Shown here: piece by piece, positions 12,685 to 27,084 of the stretch
Layout of the letters: every line of letters begins with the position of its first letter
How positions within the stretch are numbered: position 1 is the stretch's first letter
Assembly: GCA_024760905.1 (NCBI GenBank)
Contig: CM045728.1
Span: forward strand, 127,996,298 to 128,060,297
Source of the DNA: Plotosus lineatus
Taxonomy: Eukaryota; Chordata; Actinopteri; Siluriformes; Plotosidae
Direction: 5' to 3'
DNA: 64,000 nt
The notes under the pieces: model-generated
Databases searched by the model: none
Told to the model about the DNA's origin: nothing
The model's input: the letters and a program-made list of their open reading frames with translations, nothing else
Position numbers and translations under genes: made by a program

Positions 12685-12687
<3 letters not shown>
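11063..12687. other. Single-copy DNA, possible conserved non-coding block
   Basis: No repeat is recognised for 1.6 kb. The 11380-11880 part is base-balanced and holds several homeodomain-like cores (CAATTAGC near 11735, AAATCATTC near 11763). That is suggestive, not proof, of an enhancer. No supported coding exon. Confidence 0.4.

Positions 12688-12714
<27 letters not shown>
12688..12714. repeat. (TG)n microsatellite
   Basis: About 13 TG units, 30 bp before RTE copy A. Confidence 0.95.
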
Positions 12715-12715
<1 letters not shown>

Positions 12716-12743
12716 ACGTATGAATAAATTATATAATTATCTA

Positions 12744-14833
<2,090 letters not shown>

Positions 14834-15092
14834 TGCTCCAGTGCAGCTAACCGGGTTAATCAAAGGCCGACCACGTCTCTCACTGTCTGTGGTGAGAATG
14901 TAAAAGAACCATTGCTGACTTTCGTAAAGAGTAGCTGCATAGCCATCAGCGTGTTTCTGCCTGGCGATGTATCTGGCGAGCTGTTCAGGGTGTTCTCTGC
15001 CCTTGCCCAGAGTCGGCTGAGATGGACACTAGCCTCCCCAATGACCCTAATTAGGATTAAGAGGTTCAGTAAATGAATGAATGAATGAAACA
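14834..15092 (+). mobile_element. SINE-B with tail L, 5' truncated
   Basis: It starts in the body (CAGTGCAGCTAACCGGG) and ends with tail L (ACCCTAATTAGGATTAAG) and three AATG units. Confidence 0.85.
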
Positions 15093-15554
15093 CAATAATG
15101 TATTCAAACTAAACCTGGGTTTATACGCTCCATGATATCCGAATTGAAAATTTAACTGTGCTGCGGTATAATTATGAAGCTCCATACAGTTGGAAATCCA
15201 ACAACATGAGTTTTCATGTACAACATCCATACTCGCATGCATCCAAATATCCATCCATCGGTACACAAAACAATCTTATGATTCGGATTTGTGTGTCATT
15301 CTGTGAGTCCATAAAGCAGAAAAATACTGTTTAAAAATTAAAAGCTGCTCAAAATCTGAAACCTTTCACACCCAGAACTATCAAACTACAGGGTCTCTAG
15401 TCATCTGATATATTATTTATTGGATAGAAAAGAAAGACACAGCTGAAAATGCCACATATAGTCTTTATATCAGCTGCATGGAGTATTTGGGGAAAACAAA
15501 AGGAGATTTCCAGTACTTCTACAGATTCTTACATCGAAAATAATGTGGAATAAC
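15093..15554. other. No gene or repeat recognised
   Basis: Single-copy-looking AT-rich DNA between two SINEs. Confidence 0.5.
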
Positions 15555-15866
15555 ATTCATTCATTCATTTTCTTCACCACTTAATCTTAATTGGGGTTGC
15601 AGGGAGGCTGGTGCCCATCTCAGCCAACTCTGGGTGAGGGCAGTGTACACCCTGTACAGCTCACCAGGCCATCACAAGGCAGACACAAGCTGATGGCTAT
15701 GCAGCCTACTCTTGACGAATAGCACTAATGGTTCTTTTATAATGTCTCACCCGAATCATTTCCCATTACAGATGAGCTGTACTGGGGTGCCACCAGTGAC
15801 AACCGTTGACAATGGGGCTTGAACCCTCAACCTTGGGATCGGTAATCACCATCAGGCCACCCCTTA
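15555..15866 (-). mobile_element. SINE-B with tail L
   Basis: Minus-strand copy: (CATT)n and tail L at 15555-15610, body, and head near 15866. The middle of the body (about 15735-15780) is diverged. Confidence 0.82.
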
Positions 15867-16605
15867 AATAACATGTATAAATAAAAAACAGCATGGCAAT
15901 TCATTTTGAATAGAAAATATACAAAATTCACATAAATTTTATTGAAACCTTATAATGTCACAAATATATATAAAAAATTAATACTGTACAAGAAAGCAGG
16001 GGAAGGAATGTTATTAAAGCACGTCAGAAAGAATGATTGATAATAACACTTACAGTAACATCAATGCATATTTTCCAGCCTATCAGCTATTAAAGAGACT
16101 GCCTTCCTTCTTTAATGTCCCCTTCCTGTAGGTTTTATTGTAGTTACTTAGCAATTTACAGTAATGCCTTTGCTAGACTGGAAAAAACATCCACCCACTG
16201 ATTCCCCCTCCCAATGAACAACTGATAGACCTTCCTACTGTTAGACATGATGTAATTGCATTTGTTCAGTGCCTTGTAAACCAAACGCCAAGTGGCTATT
16301 TCTACTTTATTGAAACTGGAAATTGTATCTTATATTACACACCAGTGGTCAGTAATTTCTCAAACAACAATGTGCAATGCTGTATAAACAATATCTTATT
16401 ATATTTAAATATCCAGCAAATACATCAAAATTACAGGCTGCAGTGGGAAAATTGATCTTTTAATGTAATAAAGATAAAATACTTTACATTCAACATTGCA
16501 AAATTCAGACTTGCGGTAGCTTGCAGAGTCCGAGCCTGAACTAATGCAACTAGTGACCAGTGTTTGCAACATTTAATAGTCCATCGAATTTGAAGTCTGA
16601 CCGAC
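15867..16605. other. No gene or repeat recognised
   Basis: AT-rich single-copy-looking DNA. Confidence 0.5.
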
Positions 16606-16757
16606 TCATCATCATCATCATCATCATCATCATCACCATCATCATCATCACCATCATCATCTTCTTCCGCTTAGTCCAGGGTCGGGTTGCGGGGGCAGCA
16701 ACCTCAGCAAAGAGGTCCAGACGTCCCTCTCTCGAGCCACTTCCTCCAACTCTCCCG
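16606..16757 (-). mobile_element. LINE-X 3' end, strongly 5' truncated
   Basis: (ATC)n at 16606-16665 is followed by the complement of the LINE-X C-terminus (CTTCCGCTTAGTCCAGGGTC). Only about 100 bp of element is present, typical of 5' truncation during target-primed reverse transcription. Confidence 0.88.
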
Positions 16758-17196
16758 GGGGGACACCCTGTCTGTCCGACTGTAAACCAAAAAAGATTTT
16801 ATGATTTTAAGACAAAATGAATGCAATAGTATCCCAGGAAGAAAGTCACCATTAAATGTGTATCTCATCTCATCTCATTTTAAGTGTAAAATACACTTTC
16901 AAATATTTAATTTCAATACTGTACCAAATACATTTTTTCCACTACACCAACATGCCCTTTAAAAGGAGAAATAAAACTTTTATAGTAAGAATTAGAAATT
17001 CAAACTGCTTATATGAATTTAATGTTTTAATTAAAATACCTACGAGGTGAGTCCTTAATGCTCCACAGAAGCTTAACAAAGACTTTTTTATTAGGATATT
17101 ATGCAATAAAACCACAGGGTTCAGCTCAATGATTTTCATTATCTATGGAGTTGTTGATGCCTTGTTATTATAAAGTTCATATCCATTACACACACG

Positions 17197-17267
<71 letters not shown>

Positions 17268-18005
17268 TCTCAGCCCTGAGCTTTTTTCCTTTGCCTACTC
17301 AAGAAAAACCCTCAAATAATGCTACCACCACCACCATGTTTTCCTAGGGGAACAGTCTTCACATGGTGTTTGGTTTTGCACCAAACATTATGCCTTATGT
17401 CAAGTAAAATATTTTGAATTTATCCTCCAAGATAAAATATGCTGTAGGAGAGACCAGGGAGACTTGACATAGGGGAGCCCTGCTACCACAGGATCATTTC
17501 TGGGAAATTACATTAGCAAATGAGATTAAAGCTTACATTGTATGCTTGGCTTTAAGTGGGTCAACACGGTAAATTATTCGGAAAGTACCCTTCTGCCTAC
17601 TTAATCAAGGTCACTGCATTTTTTAAAAATATTTATTCCCTCCCAGACTTGAATTTCCATTTTCTAAAGCACGTACATCCTGACACTTATTGTAGGGATC
17701 TAGATCTAATTTTGTTATGGTATTTTATGTGTTTATTTTTGCACATTTTTAATTTCCCATATTTCCAGTATTACAACTTTTTCCTAAAAATTGCCTCATG
17801 GGGAGACTAGGGACTATGGATATAATCCAGCGATTTCTACAGTTAAGGAAATGTTTCAGGATTTGGAAGTTTGAAGTGAGTTTTGCCAAAATTTGGTCCA
17901 TAATATTTTCTATTGTTATATTGATGCATCGACACATTTAGGCCTGGAGTTAAGAGGTTGGCACTTCTAATTATTATTTTTTTAATCAATTTTTATACAT
18001 ATACA
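16758..18005. other. No gene recognised; contains (TA)n
   Basis: AT-rich DNA with a (TA)n tract at 17199-17266. No coding exon is supported. Confidence 0.5.
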
Positions 18006-18345
18006 AGGGCGGCCTGGTGGTAAGGTGCTGGATTACCAATTCTAAGGTGAGGGTTGAAGCTCCACTGTCAGTAGTTGTCATTGCTCCCCCCATGAGTGCA
18101 GCTAACTGGGTTATCAAAGGCCTGCCATATCTCTCACTGTCTATGATGAGAGGTGTAAAAGAACCATTGCTGAGCTTCGACAAGAGTAGGTTGCATAGCC
18201 CCCAGCGTCTTCGTGCCCTGCATTGGCCTGGGGAGCCATCCAGGGTGTACTCTGCCCTTTCCCAGGGTCAGCTGAGATGGGCGCCAGTCTCCCCACGACC
18301 CTAATTAGGAATAAGCGGTTCAGAAAATGAATGAATGAATATATA
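18006..18345 (+). mobile_element. SINE-B with tail L, full length
   Basis: Head GGCGGCCTGGTGGTAAGG, body (CTAACTGGGTTATCAAAGG), tail L and (AATG)n are all present in order. Confidence 0.88.
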
Positions 18346-19260
18346 TCCGCTATTCCAAGTTGCATCCAATTTTGCATAAATCTTGGCCTGCATTTATATT
18401 ACGTATAAAATAAGTTGTGTTATACAAGTGAAAAATCTTGATGCAATGATTAGTGGGTTTCTTTTAGTTATTTGTGGTCTACATGTGCATTAACAAAGTT
18501 GTTTTTCAATAAAAAAATGTGAAAAATAAATGGTTGTCACAAGTCTCCCCAGTGTGTCTCACAGCGTGTAGTGCGATCTTGCCCCTGAAAGTTAACAATT
18601 ATTAATTATATGTATTGGGTCACTCTTTCAATACATTGAAATAATACTGGATTATTAAATTATATTTTTATAATAGTTTCTGACTGCTATGAATATATTT
18701 GTCACCTCTTCAGGATTTTCCATACAGGGACATTTTCATCCACTTTCTAAATTGTCTTCCTGGTCTCCCCTATGTTAAACATCGGAAACATCCCTTTTTC
18801 CTTCACTGATCACTCAGCAGATACTCAGAAAAGAATCAATACTACACTACCTCTGCCGCTTCTCTCCCATTTGAGCCAAGCACTTGAGCTAATGAACTGC
18901 CTGGCTGATACATCTTCCCTAGAGTGGCATCATGGAATTACAGCTTTGCTACTGTAGCAGTTCTCTCACCCCCCCCTTCACATTGTGTAATCCCGGAACC
19001 GCCACAGGTGAAAAATTCCACCTCAACAGTCACTAATTATCCAATCAGTCAATCATGTAGCAACTGTGCAATAGATGAAATCATGCATGTCCAGCATTTA
19101 ATTAATGTCCTCATTAAAAATCAAGAAGGAGGAAGTATTGGTGACCACAGAATGATTGTTGGTGCCAATCAGGTTAGTTAATATATTTAAAAAAACTGTT
19201 TAATAAACAAAAAACATCCAGAGAGTAGTTCTGTGGGAATATCGAGGCTGGTTTAAACTA
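18346..19260. other. No gene recognised
   Basis: Single-copy-looking DNA. Short open frames at 18772-18957 and 18924-19181 show no family signature or splice pattern. Confidence 0.5.
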
Positions 19261-19273
19261 TGGTAACATAAAT

Positions 19274-19587
19274 TCATTCAATTTCTGTAACTGCTTAATC
19301 CTAATTAGGGTTACGGAGAGGCTGGCACCCATTCCAGCTGACTCTAGATGAGGGCAGAGTACACCCTGGATAGCTCGCTAGGCCATCGCAGGGCAGAAAC
19401 TCTTGTTGAAAGTCAGCAATTTTTCTTTTACATACACCTCTCACCATAAACAGTCAGCGATATGGCCGGCCTTTGATAACCCATTTAGCTGCACTGGGGG
19501 ACAGTGACAACTCATTGAGAGTGGGGCTTGAAACCCCAACCTTATGACAGTGCTCCAGCACCTTTACAACCAGGCCACCACTGCCCT
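19274..19587 (-). mobile_element. SINE-B with tail L, 13-bp target duplication
   Basis: Boundaries are fixed by the perfect duplication TGGTAACATAAAT at 19261-19273 and 19588-19600. The body carries a short deletion relative to other copies. Confidence 0.9.
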
Positions 19588-19600
19588 TGGTAACATAAAT

Positions 19601-20218
19601 AATCACCCTTAACAACCGAATTGTACAGTAAAGTATCTCAGAGTACTCAAGTTCCCTTTAAACACAGCCCAGACCTATTTCTAGTCTTTCAAGGTAGTAT
19701 CTCATGGTGCAGTGAATGATTATGTCTGCTCCCATTTTTGGATACGCAACATTCGCTTTTCTCAAAAATGTTGGCAAAAAGCAGGGCTTGCCTCTGTCAT
19801 TAGAAACATATAGCAACAATTAGCAACATTCATGTGAATGTTTGTGAAAGTGTTTCAAAAAGACAGTTGGTGAACTTTAGCGACTCAGCAAATATTCGCA
19901 TCACTCCATGTCAGGCGAATCTTGGAATTGAAGCACAGCTACCCTTACTGATGATCGCTACCCTATAAAAAGGGGTAAGCAAACCCTCTTTGCTTGCTGT
20001 GTTCAATACTTGGAGAACAAAAACATACTTTATCAATATTTGTTACACCCTTTTGCACCACAAACTGTTTGTGAAAAAATAACCTCGCAAAAAATTTCAG
20101 AAATGTTCGAAATTTCTTTGGAACAAGAAAAATTGTTTGTTTGCCTGTATGTGCTACACATTTTGAGATGCTTTTCTGCTCTCCCTGATTGTAACAAATG
20201 GTTATCTGAGCTACTAAC
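19601..20218. other. No gene recognised
   Basis: Single-copy-looking DNA up to the (TTC)n end of RTE copy B. Confidence 0.5.
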
Positions 20219-20647
20219 CTTCTTCTTCTTCTTCTTCTTCTTCTTCTTCTTCTTTTCCTTTCGTCTGTTCCCTTCAGGGGTCGCCACAGCAAATGATCTG
20301 CCTCCATCTCACCCTATCCTCTGCATCTTCTACTCTTACTCCAACGACCTTCATGTCCGCCTTCACCACATCCATAAATCTTCTCTTTGGTCTTCCTCGA
20401 GGCCTTCTGCCTGGTAGTTCCAACCTCAGCATCCTACTACCAATATACTCACTATCCCTCCTCTGTACATGTCCAAACCATCTCAATCTAGCCTCTCTGA
20501 CTTTGTCTCCAAAACCTCTTACATGTGCTGTCCCTCTGATGTACTCATTCCTGATCCTATCCATCCTTGTTACTCCCAAAGAGAACCTCAACATTTTCAT
20601 CTCTGCTACCTCCAACTCTGACTCCTGTCTTTTCCCCAGAGCCACTG
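20219..20647 (-). mobile_element. RTE copy B, 3' fragment with (GAA)n end
   Basis: On the minus strand it runs from the RT C-terminal region (VALGKRQESELEVAEMKM) to the 3' end (complement of TTCAGGGGTCGCCACAGC) and a (GAA)n tail lying as (TTC)n at 20219-20254. Its 5' side joins the segment at 20647-20865. Confidence 0.9.
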
Positions 20648-20711
20648 TGTGCCTTATGGTCCGAAAAGTACAGTAAATGTAAAGCAAAATTTTTAATATC
20701 ATATATTTTTG

Positions 20712-20747
<36 letters not shown>

Positions 20748-20865
20748 GTTACGCTTCATCAATTTGTAAAATACTCAATCTAACACGATTGAACAGTGGA
20801 GGGCCATGCATTTGGTTCCTGGGCCTTCAGTGGAGCTTAATGGACTCAATCCATCTCTCAATACC
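20647..20865 (-). repeat. Segment X, inverted copy of 36895-37110
   Basis: This stretch, including the A-rich run at 20719-20746, is close to the reverse complement of 36895-37110. Shared landmarks are ATGCATTTGGTTCCTGGGCC and TTTACAAATTGATGAAGCG (complement). One end carries the terminal motif ACTTTTCGGACCATAAGG (complement) of the DNA transposon at 37073-37994. Confidence 0.85.
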
Positions 20866-21812
20866 ACCACTAACACATCACAATTGTACAAACCATCAAA
20901 AATATTCAAAAACACAATATGACAAGGCGTGTATTATTTCTAGTACCGCTGAACATTACATTACTTTTACAGGGGTTTACCAGTGGAAGCTGTCAGTAAA
21001 TTGGCACTGAGCCAAAAGTAAAAAAAAGATAAACCTTACCTCTATTTCCTTGAACTCTTCAGTGTGTACGTAAAAAATACTAACTTAAATGTATCATGTA
21101 CAGATCACCACAAACTAGCCACCTAGTTTTGCTCTGACCAACCAGTCAGAGGACAGAAAATACTGACAGTATTGTAAGCCCCCTAGGTGGCCCTATGAAG
21201 CCAATCTGAAATCTGATTGGTTAAAGAAACAGCTCCATTCCTAAAACAGTTGAAGTGACATCAGCCATCACTGGTGATTCTGAAGGCCTTGGGTAGATTA
21301 GATTGATAAGGCAGACCAGAGAAGCTAAAATCTGATCTGACAATAAAGTCTAATATCCACATACTGGAAGCACTGCAACCAAGAGACCCACTACGAAATG
21401 AAGATAATAAACTGTTGGCAATAAAGTGATTCAATTTAATGGAAGAAATACTGGAACATAGGTTGTAAATGTTGGTCAGTGCTTCAGATAGTGTTTTGGC
21501 CAGCAGGGAACACTTTGCTGACCCTGACGGCCCAACTTTTTTCAATTCTAATATTTATATGAACATTCATGAAAGTTCTTGACCTGCATCTGCAAGATTT
21601 TATGCATAAACTCAATAACTAAACTGGAAGGTTACACATAAAACCATGTTCTTTACCCATTCAGGTGTTTCCTTTGGAAGAAGTGGAATGATTCTGTTCA
21701 TTTTCATGGCTGAGAAGCAACATATTTAAAATATCTTTAGACTTTTTGGTCAAAAGGATAAAATTAATACTAAATGTACAAGGTACACCACATTTATTTT
21801 AGTACTCTTTAT
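20866..21812. other. No gene or repeat recognised
   Basis: Single-copy-looking DNA. A 94-codon minus-strand frame at 21261-21545 has no recognisable domain. Confidence 0.5.
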
Positions 21813-21984
21813 GTAGGCACCATGGTAGTGGAATAGTTCACACTTTGGCCTCACAGCAAGAAGGTTTGAGTCCCAGGCTTTAGTATTTCTCTGTGGAGTT
21901 TGTATGTTCTCTTCTTGATTGAGTTGGTTTCCTCCAGACACTCCAGTTTCCTCCTGCATAACAAAGACATGCACATTAGTCTAG
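21813..21984 (+). mobile_element. SINE-V, 3' truncated
   Basis: Diverged head (CACCATGGTAGTGGAATAG) and V-SINE centre (TGCATAACAAAGACATGCAC). It runs directly into a SINE-B copy. Confidence 0.75.
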
Positions 21985-22172
21985 GGGCAGTGGTGGCCTG
22001 GTAGGAAAGGTGCTGGATCACTGATTCTAAGGGTGGAGGTGCAAGCCAAACTCTCAATGGGTTGTCACTGTACCCCCAGTGCAGATAACTGGGTTATCAA
22101 AAGCTGGCCATGTCTCTTACTGTCTATGGTGAGGGGTTCATGTAAAAGGACCATTTCTGACTTTCAACAAGA
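21985..22172 (+). mobile_element. SINE-B, 3' truncated
   Basis: Head GGGGCAGTGGTGGCCTGG and body to GACTTTCAACAAG. No tail. Confidence 0.8.
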
Positions 22173-22368
22173 AAGCACTTGCAGAGAACCAAATTTTTGT
22201 TTTCTCTTAAAAGATAGTGAAAAAAGACAAAGTTACAGAGTAATATAAAATACAGGTGCACATAACAATCGGCAGGAAAGAAAGGAAGTGGAGAGTTCAG
22301 CTTCCTGACAACCAGAAGGGTGGAGCTGTCCAGTTGGTCAAATGGCAGTAACGAATTAAACCTTTGTT

Positions 22369-25300
22369 GAATTTCATGCACATTGATGTACTTTGAATAT
22401 TTTCTGTGACAGATAATGCAGCCGTGAGGATGAGCACAAACAAGTGTCCATCCTTACACTGGTCCCAAGCCCGGATAAAGGCAAAGGGTTGCGACAGGAA
22501 GAGCATCTGGTGTAAAACAAATGCCAAAATACACAATGCGAACCATCAGTACTAATTTTATACCGGATCGGTTGAGGCCCGGGTGAACAACGACCGCAAT
22601 CAGTGCTGTCAACCAACAGGGTGCTGCTGGAAATTGGACTACAGTTGGCCGAAGAAGGAGAGGTCGAATAAGGAGAGGTGGGAGGTGTGTCCGTAGGCAG
22701 AGAGAGAGAAGAGGAAAGGCATAAGTCTAGGACTGAGAGTAGGCACTTCGAATGTTGGAACTATGACAGGAAAAGGGGGAAAGCTGGCTGACATGATGCA
22801 GAGGAGGAAGGTGGACATACTGTGTGTTCAGGAGACCAGGTGGAAAGGGAGCAAGGCTAGAAGGGTTTAAGCTGTTTTATCATGGTGTGGATGGGAAGAG
22901 AAATGGAGTAGGAGTCATCTTGAAGGAGGGGTTTGTCAGGAATGTTCTAGACGTGAAAAGAGTGTCAATTAGAAATTGAAGGCATGATGTTCAATGTTGT
23001 TAGTGCTTATGCCCCCACAGGCAGGATGTGAGCAAGAAGAGAAGGAGAGATTCTGGAGTGAGTTAGATGACATGATGCAGAGTACCCCCAGAGGTGAAAG
23101 AGTGGTCATTGGGGCAGACTTCAATGGACATGTTGGTGCAGGCAACAGAGGGGACGAGGAAGTGATGGGCAGGTTTGGTATCCAGAACAGGAACACAGAA
23201 GGACAGATGTTGATCAATTTTGCAAAAAGGATGGAAATGGCTGTGGTGAATACTTTCTTCAAGAAGAAACAGGAGCATAGGGTGACTTATGAATGCGGAG
23301 ATAAGAGCACACAGGTAGACTACATCTTGTATAGGCGATGTAATTTGAAGGAAGTCAGTGACTGCAAAGTAGTAGTGGGTGAGAGTGTTGCCAAACAGCA
23401 TAGGATGGTGGTGTGTAGGATGACACCAATTGTGAGGAAGGTGAAGAAGGCAAAGGCAGAGCAGAAGACAAAGTGGTGGAAGCTGAAAAAGGAAGAGTGT
23501 CGTGCTGTCTTCAAGGAGGAGTTGAAACAGGCTTTGGGTGGTCAGGAAGTGCTTCCAGATGACTGGACAACCACAGCCAATGTGATCAGGGAGACCAGTA
23601 GGAGAGTAGTTGATGTGTCCTCTGGAAGGAAACTTGGTGGTGGAATGAGGAAGTGCATGAGTGTGTAAAAAGGAAGAGGTTAGCTAAGAAGAAGTGGGAC
23701 ACAGAGAGGACCGAAGAGAGTAAACAGGAGTACAGGGAGACACAGCATAAGGTGAAGGTAGCGGTGTCAAAGGCCAAACAGAGGGCGTATGATGACTTGT
23801 ATGATAGTTTGGACAGTAAGGAGGGAGAAAATGATTTATACAGGTTAGCACAGCAGAGAAATAGAGATGGGAAAGACATGCAGCAAGTTAGAGTGATAAA
23901 GGACAGAGAGGGAAATGTATTGACTGATGACAGAAGTGTGCTGGGAAGATGGAAAGAGTACTTTGAAGAGCTGATGAATGAGGAAAATAAGAGAAAAAAA
24001 GAGTAGAAGGGGTGACCGTTGAGGACCACGAAGTACGCAAAGATTAGTAAGGGTGAAGTGAGGAGGGCATTGAAGAGGATGAAGAGTGGAAAGGCAGTTG
24101 GTCCTGATGACATACCGGTTGAGGTATGGAAGTGTCTAGGGGAGGTAGCAGTAGATTTTCTGACAAGAATATTCAACAAGGTCTGAGAGAGTGAGCAAAT
24201 GCTGGCAGAATGGAGGAGAAGTGTGCTTGTGTCCATTTTTAAGAACAAGGGAGATGTGCAGAGTTGTGGCAACTACAGAGGGATGAAGTTGATGAGCCAT
24301 AGGAAGAAGTTATGGGAAAGAATAGTGGAAGCTAGAGTAAGGGCAGAGGTCAGCATTTGTGAACAATAGTTTGGTTTCATGCCAAGAAAGAGCACCACAG
24401 ATGCAGTGTTTGCTTTGAGGATGTTAATAGAGAAGTACAGAGAAGGCCAGAGGGAGCTGCATTGTGGCTTTTTGGATCTGGAGAAAGCATATGACAGGGT
24501 GCCGAGAGAGGAACTGTGGTATTGCATGAGGAAGTCTGTAGTGGCAACGAAGTATGTTAGAGTGGTGCAGGACATATATGAGAGATGTAAGAGAGTGGTG
24601 AGGTGTGCTGTTGGTGTGACAGAAGAGTTCAAGGTGGAGGTGGGACTGCATCAAGGGTCAGTTCTGAGCCCCTTCTTGTTTGCTATGGTGATGGACAGGC
24701 TGACAGATGAGGTGAGACAAGAATCTCCATGGACTATGATGTTTGACATTGTGATCTGTAGTGAGATCAGAGAACAAGTGGAGGAAAATCTAGAGAGGTG
24801 GAGGTATGCCCTGGAAAGGAGAGGAATGAAGGTTAGCATCAGTAAGAAAGAATACATGTGTGTGAACTACAAGCACCCAAGAGGAACGGTGAGGTTACAG
24901 GTGGCAGAGATAAAGAAGGTGGAGGATTTTAAGTACTTAGGCTCAACAATCTAGAGCAATGGAGAGTGTGGAAAAGAGGTGAAGAAGCGTGTACAGGCAG
25001 GTTGGAATTGTTGGAGAAAAGTGTCCGATGTGATGTGTGATCGGAGAGTATCAGCAAGAATGAAAAGAAAAGTGTACAAGATGGTTTTGAGGCCAGCAAT
25101 GTTGTATGTTTTAGAAACAGTGGCACTGGGGAAAAGACAGGAGGCAGACCTAGCGGTGAAAATGTTGAGGTTCTCTTTGGGAGTAACAAGGATGGATAGG
25201 ATCAGGAATTAGTACATCAGAGGGACAGCACATGTAAGAGGTTTTGGAGACAAAGCCAGAGAGGCTAGATTGAGATGGTTTGGACATGTACAGAGGAGGG

Positions 25301-25735
25301 ATAGTGAGTATATTGGTAGTAGGATGCTGAGGTTGGAACTGCCAGGCAGAAGACTTAGAGGAAGACCAAAGAGAAGATTTATGGATGTGGTGAAGGAGGA
25401 CATGGTAGTTGGAGTAAGAGTAGAAGATGCAGAGGATAGGGTGAGATGGAGGCAGATGATTCGCTGTGGCAACCCCTGAAGGGAAAAGCCGAATGGAAAA
25501 GACTAAAAATATAAGAAAAAGTGTTAATAAAGTTATTGTTTGTTGTAAGTTGATGTATATTTCTACTTTTTTTGTTTTATTTAATGTTAATAAGGAGACA
25601 ATACTATGTAGAGGTACTTAGAACAATTTTATAGACAAGTGATAATATTTATCATCATGACGAGGAGTGTGGATGGGGCTCGAAATGTTTTCTTCTTTCT
25701 AGAGGGGATGTAACAGAAATTAATTGAGAGGCACA
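22369..25735 (+). mobile_element. hAT-like element interrupted by RTE copy C
   Basis: 22369-22414 matches the hAT core (AATTTCATGCACATTGATG; GTGACAGAT) and 25505-25735 matches its right half, ending TTAATTGAGAGGCAC. The intervening DNA is RTE copy C. The left part beyond 22369 is too diverged to assign. Confidence 0.7.
22415..25502 (+). mobile_element. RTE copy C, near full length, disabled
   Basis: Starts with the RTE leader (AATGCAGCCGTGAGG), then endonuclease (DILCVQETRW in altered frame near 22815; VVIGADFNGHVGAGNRGDEE near 23105), linker, RT (DLEKAYDRVPREELWYCMRK near 24475; VGLHQGSVLSPFLFAMVMD near 24640) and the C-terminal domain to AACCCCTGAAGGG near 25480. Stops and frameshifts occur at several points (24003-24050, 24184, 24953 and 25209). 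A 6-nt deletion near 24748 removes two residues of the FADD catalytic box, leaving FDI. It cannot be active. Confidence 0.92.
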
Positions 25736-26415
25736 CACCTAGCGTCAGCTAAGGTAAGCTAAGTCTGTCACACATTATCCTCCAATCATTAGAAATGACT
25801 GGCTACTTCAGAATGTAGAGCCGAGGGTGCAAGTTTGAGACATTAAAACCATGCCATCAATTGTACACTGATTTTAATTGCCAAGTTATCTAATCCACAT
25901 CTCCTTTCTTGGTGGGAGGAGATTGAAACTCCTGGAGGAAACATTCGTAAGCACTGGGAGAAAAGTACTCACCCCAAGTTTTATGAAAAAAACAAACAAA
26001 CATTTTTTAACATTTTAAGAATTCTAAAGGAACGTTCCTGACCAACATTATAAACTTACTCTTAAATAACCCCCAGGGACCGTTACAGGAACATTCTGTG
26101 TTTGCTTTGTTTGGGATGGCTGAGTGGCCAGGTGTAAATGAAGAATTATCAGTCTCATATAGAGGACCCGGTGAAACTAATGGGAAGCAGAAAAATGTAG
26201 CAGGAGATGAAAAGGGACAGAGGAGATAATGAGCTGTGATTATGTGTGTGGAGAAGCATGAAGTGAATCGTCTGGAGTGTTGTGTTGGTTGTCAGGGAAG
26301 AACAGTAAGAAAGCATCATGGTTTGAGTTGAATTTGACAGGTGGGTATTAAAAAAGATACTGAATTAACCCTAGAATCAAGTCCTATACAGTTAAAAAAA
26401 ATTTTTTTAATTACC
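25736..26415. other. No gene recognised; decayed SINE-V
   Basis: A heavily diverged minus-strand SINE-V remnant may lie at 25855-25985 (GGAGGAAACATTCGTAAGC). Nothing else is supported. Confidence 0.4.
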
Positions 26416-26551
26416 CCACATAGTAAGCCCCCGTTTTTCGCGATGGTTCAGTTCTGGCCCTTCGCCCTTCCTGCAGATCTTGAAAACCCGTGAGTTATTG
26501 ATGTGATTTTAAAACCTTGATATTACACGTGCTAAAATATGCTTCATAAAC
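26416..26551 (+). mobile_element. Tigger-like transposon end
   Basis: AGTAAGCCCCCGTTTTTCG and ACGTGCTAAAATATGCTTC match the left end of the element at 59453-60672. It is cut off at 26551 by RTE copy D-plus. Confidence 0.65.
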
Positions 26552-27084
26552 ACCGAAGAGAGTAAACAGGAGTGCAGGGAGACGCAGCGTAAGGTGAAGG
26601 TAGCGGTGTCAAAAGCCAAACAGAGGGCATATGATGACTTGCAGCTCGGTTGGAAAGTAAAGAGGGAGAAAATGATTTATACACGTTGACACAGCAGAGA
26701 AATAGAGAGGGGAAGGACGTGCAGCAAGTTAGAGTGATTAAGGAAGGGGAGAGGGAAATGTATTGACTGATGACAGAAGTGTGCTGGGAAGATGGAAAGA
26801 GTACTTTGAAGAGCTGATGAATGAGGAAAATGACAGAGAAAAAGAGTATAAAAGGTGACCGTCGAGGACCAGAAAGTAGCAAAGATTAGTAAGGGTGAAG
26901 TGAGGAGGGCATTGAAGAGGATGAAGAATGGAAAAGCAGTTAATCTGATGACATACCGGTGGAGGTATGGGTGTGTCTAGGCAAGGTAGCGGTAGATTTC
27001 CTGACAAGAACATTCAACAAGGTCTTAGCGAGTGAGAGGATGCCGGAGAAATGGAGAAGTGCGATGGTGTCCATTTTTAAGAAC
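26552..27084 (+). mobile_element. RTE copy D-plus, internal fragment
   Basis: It covers the linker and early RT region (from RTEESKQE... to the sequence for VSIFKN). It stops at 27084 where a second, oppositely oriented RTE copy begins. Confidence 0.88.

Noticed and set aside
23586..24272. Long open frames antisense to RTE copies (also 35058-35801, 39511-40278, 60785-61612 and 62149-62733)
   Set aside because: They mirror the RTE coding strand, whose purine-rich codons leave the complement open. The same antisense frames recur in every copy.
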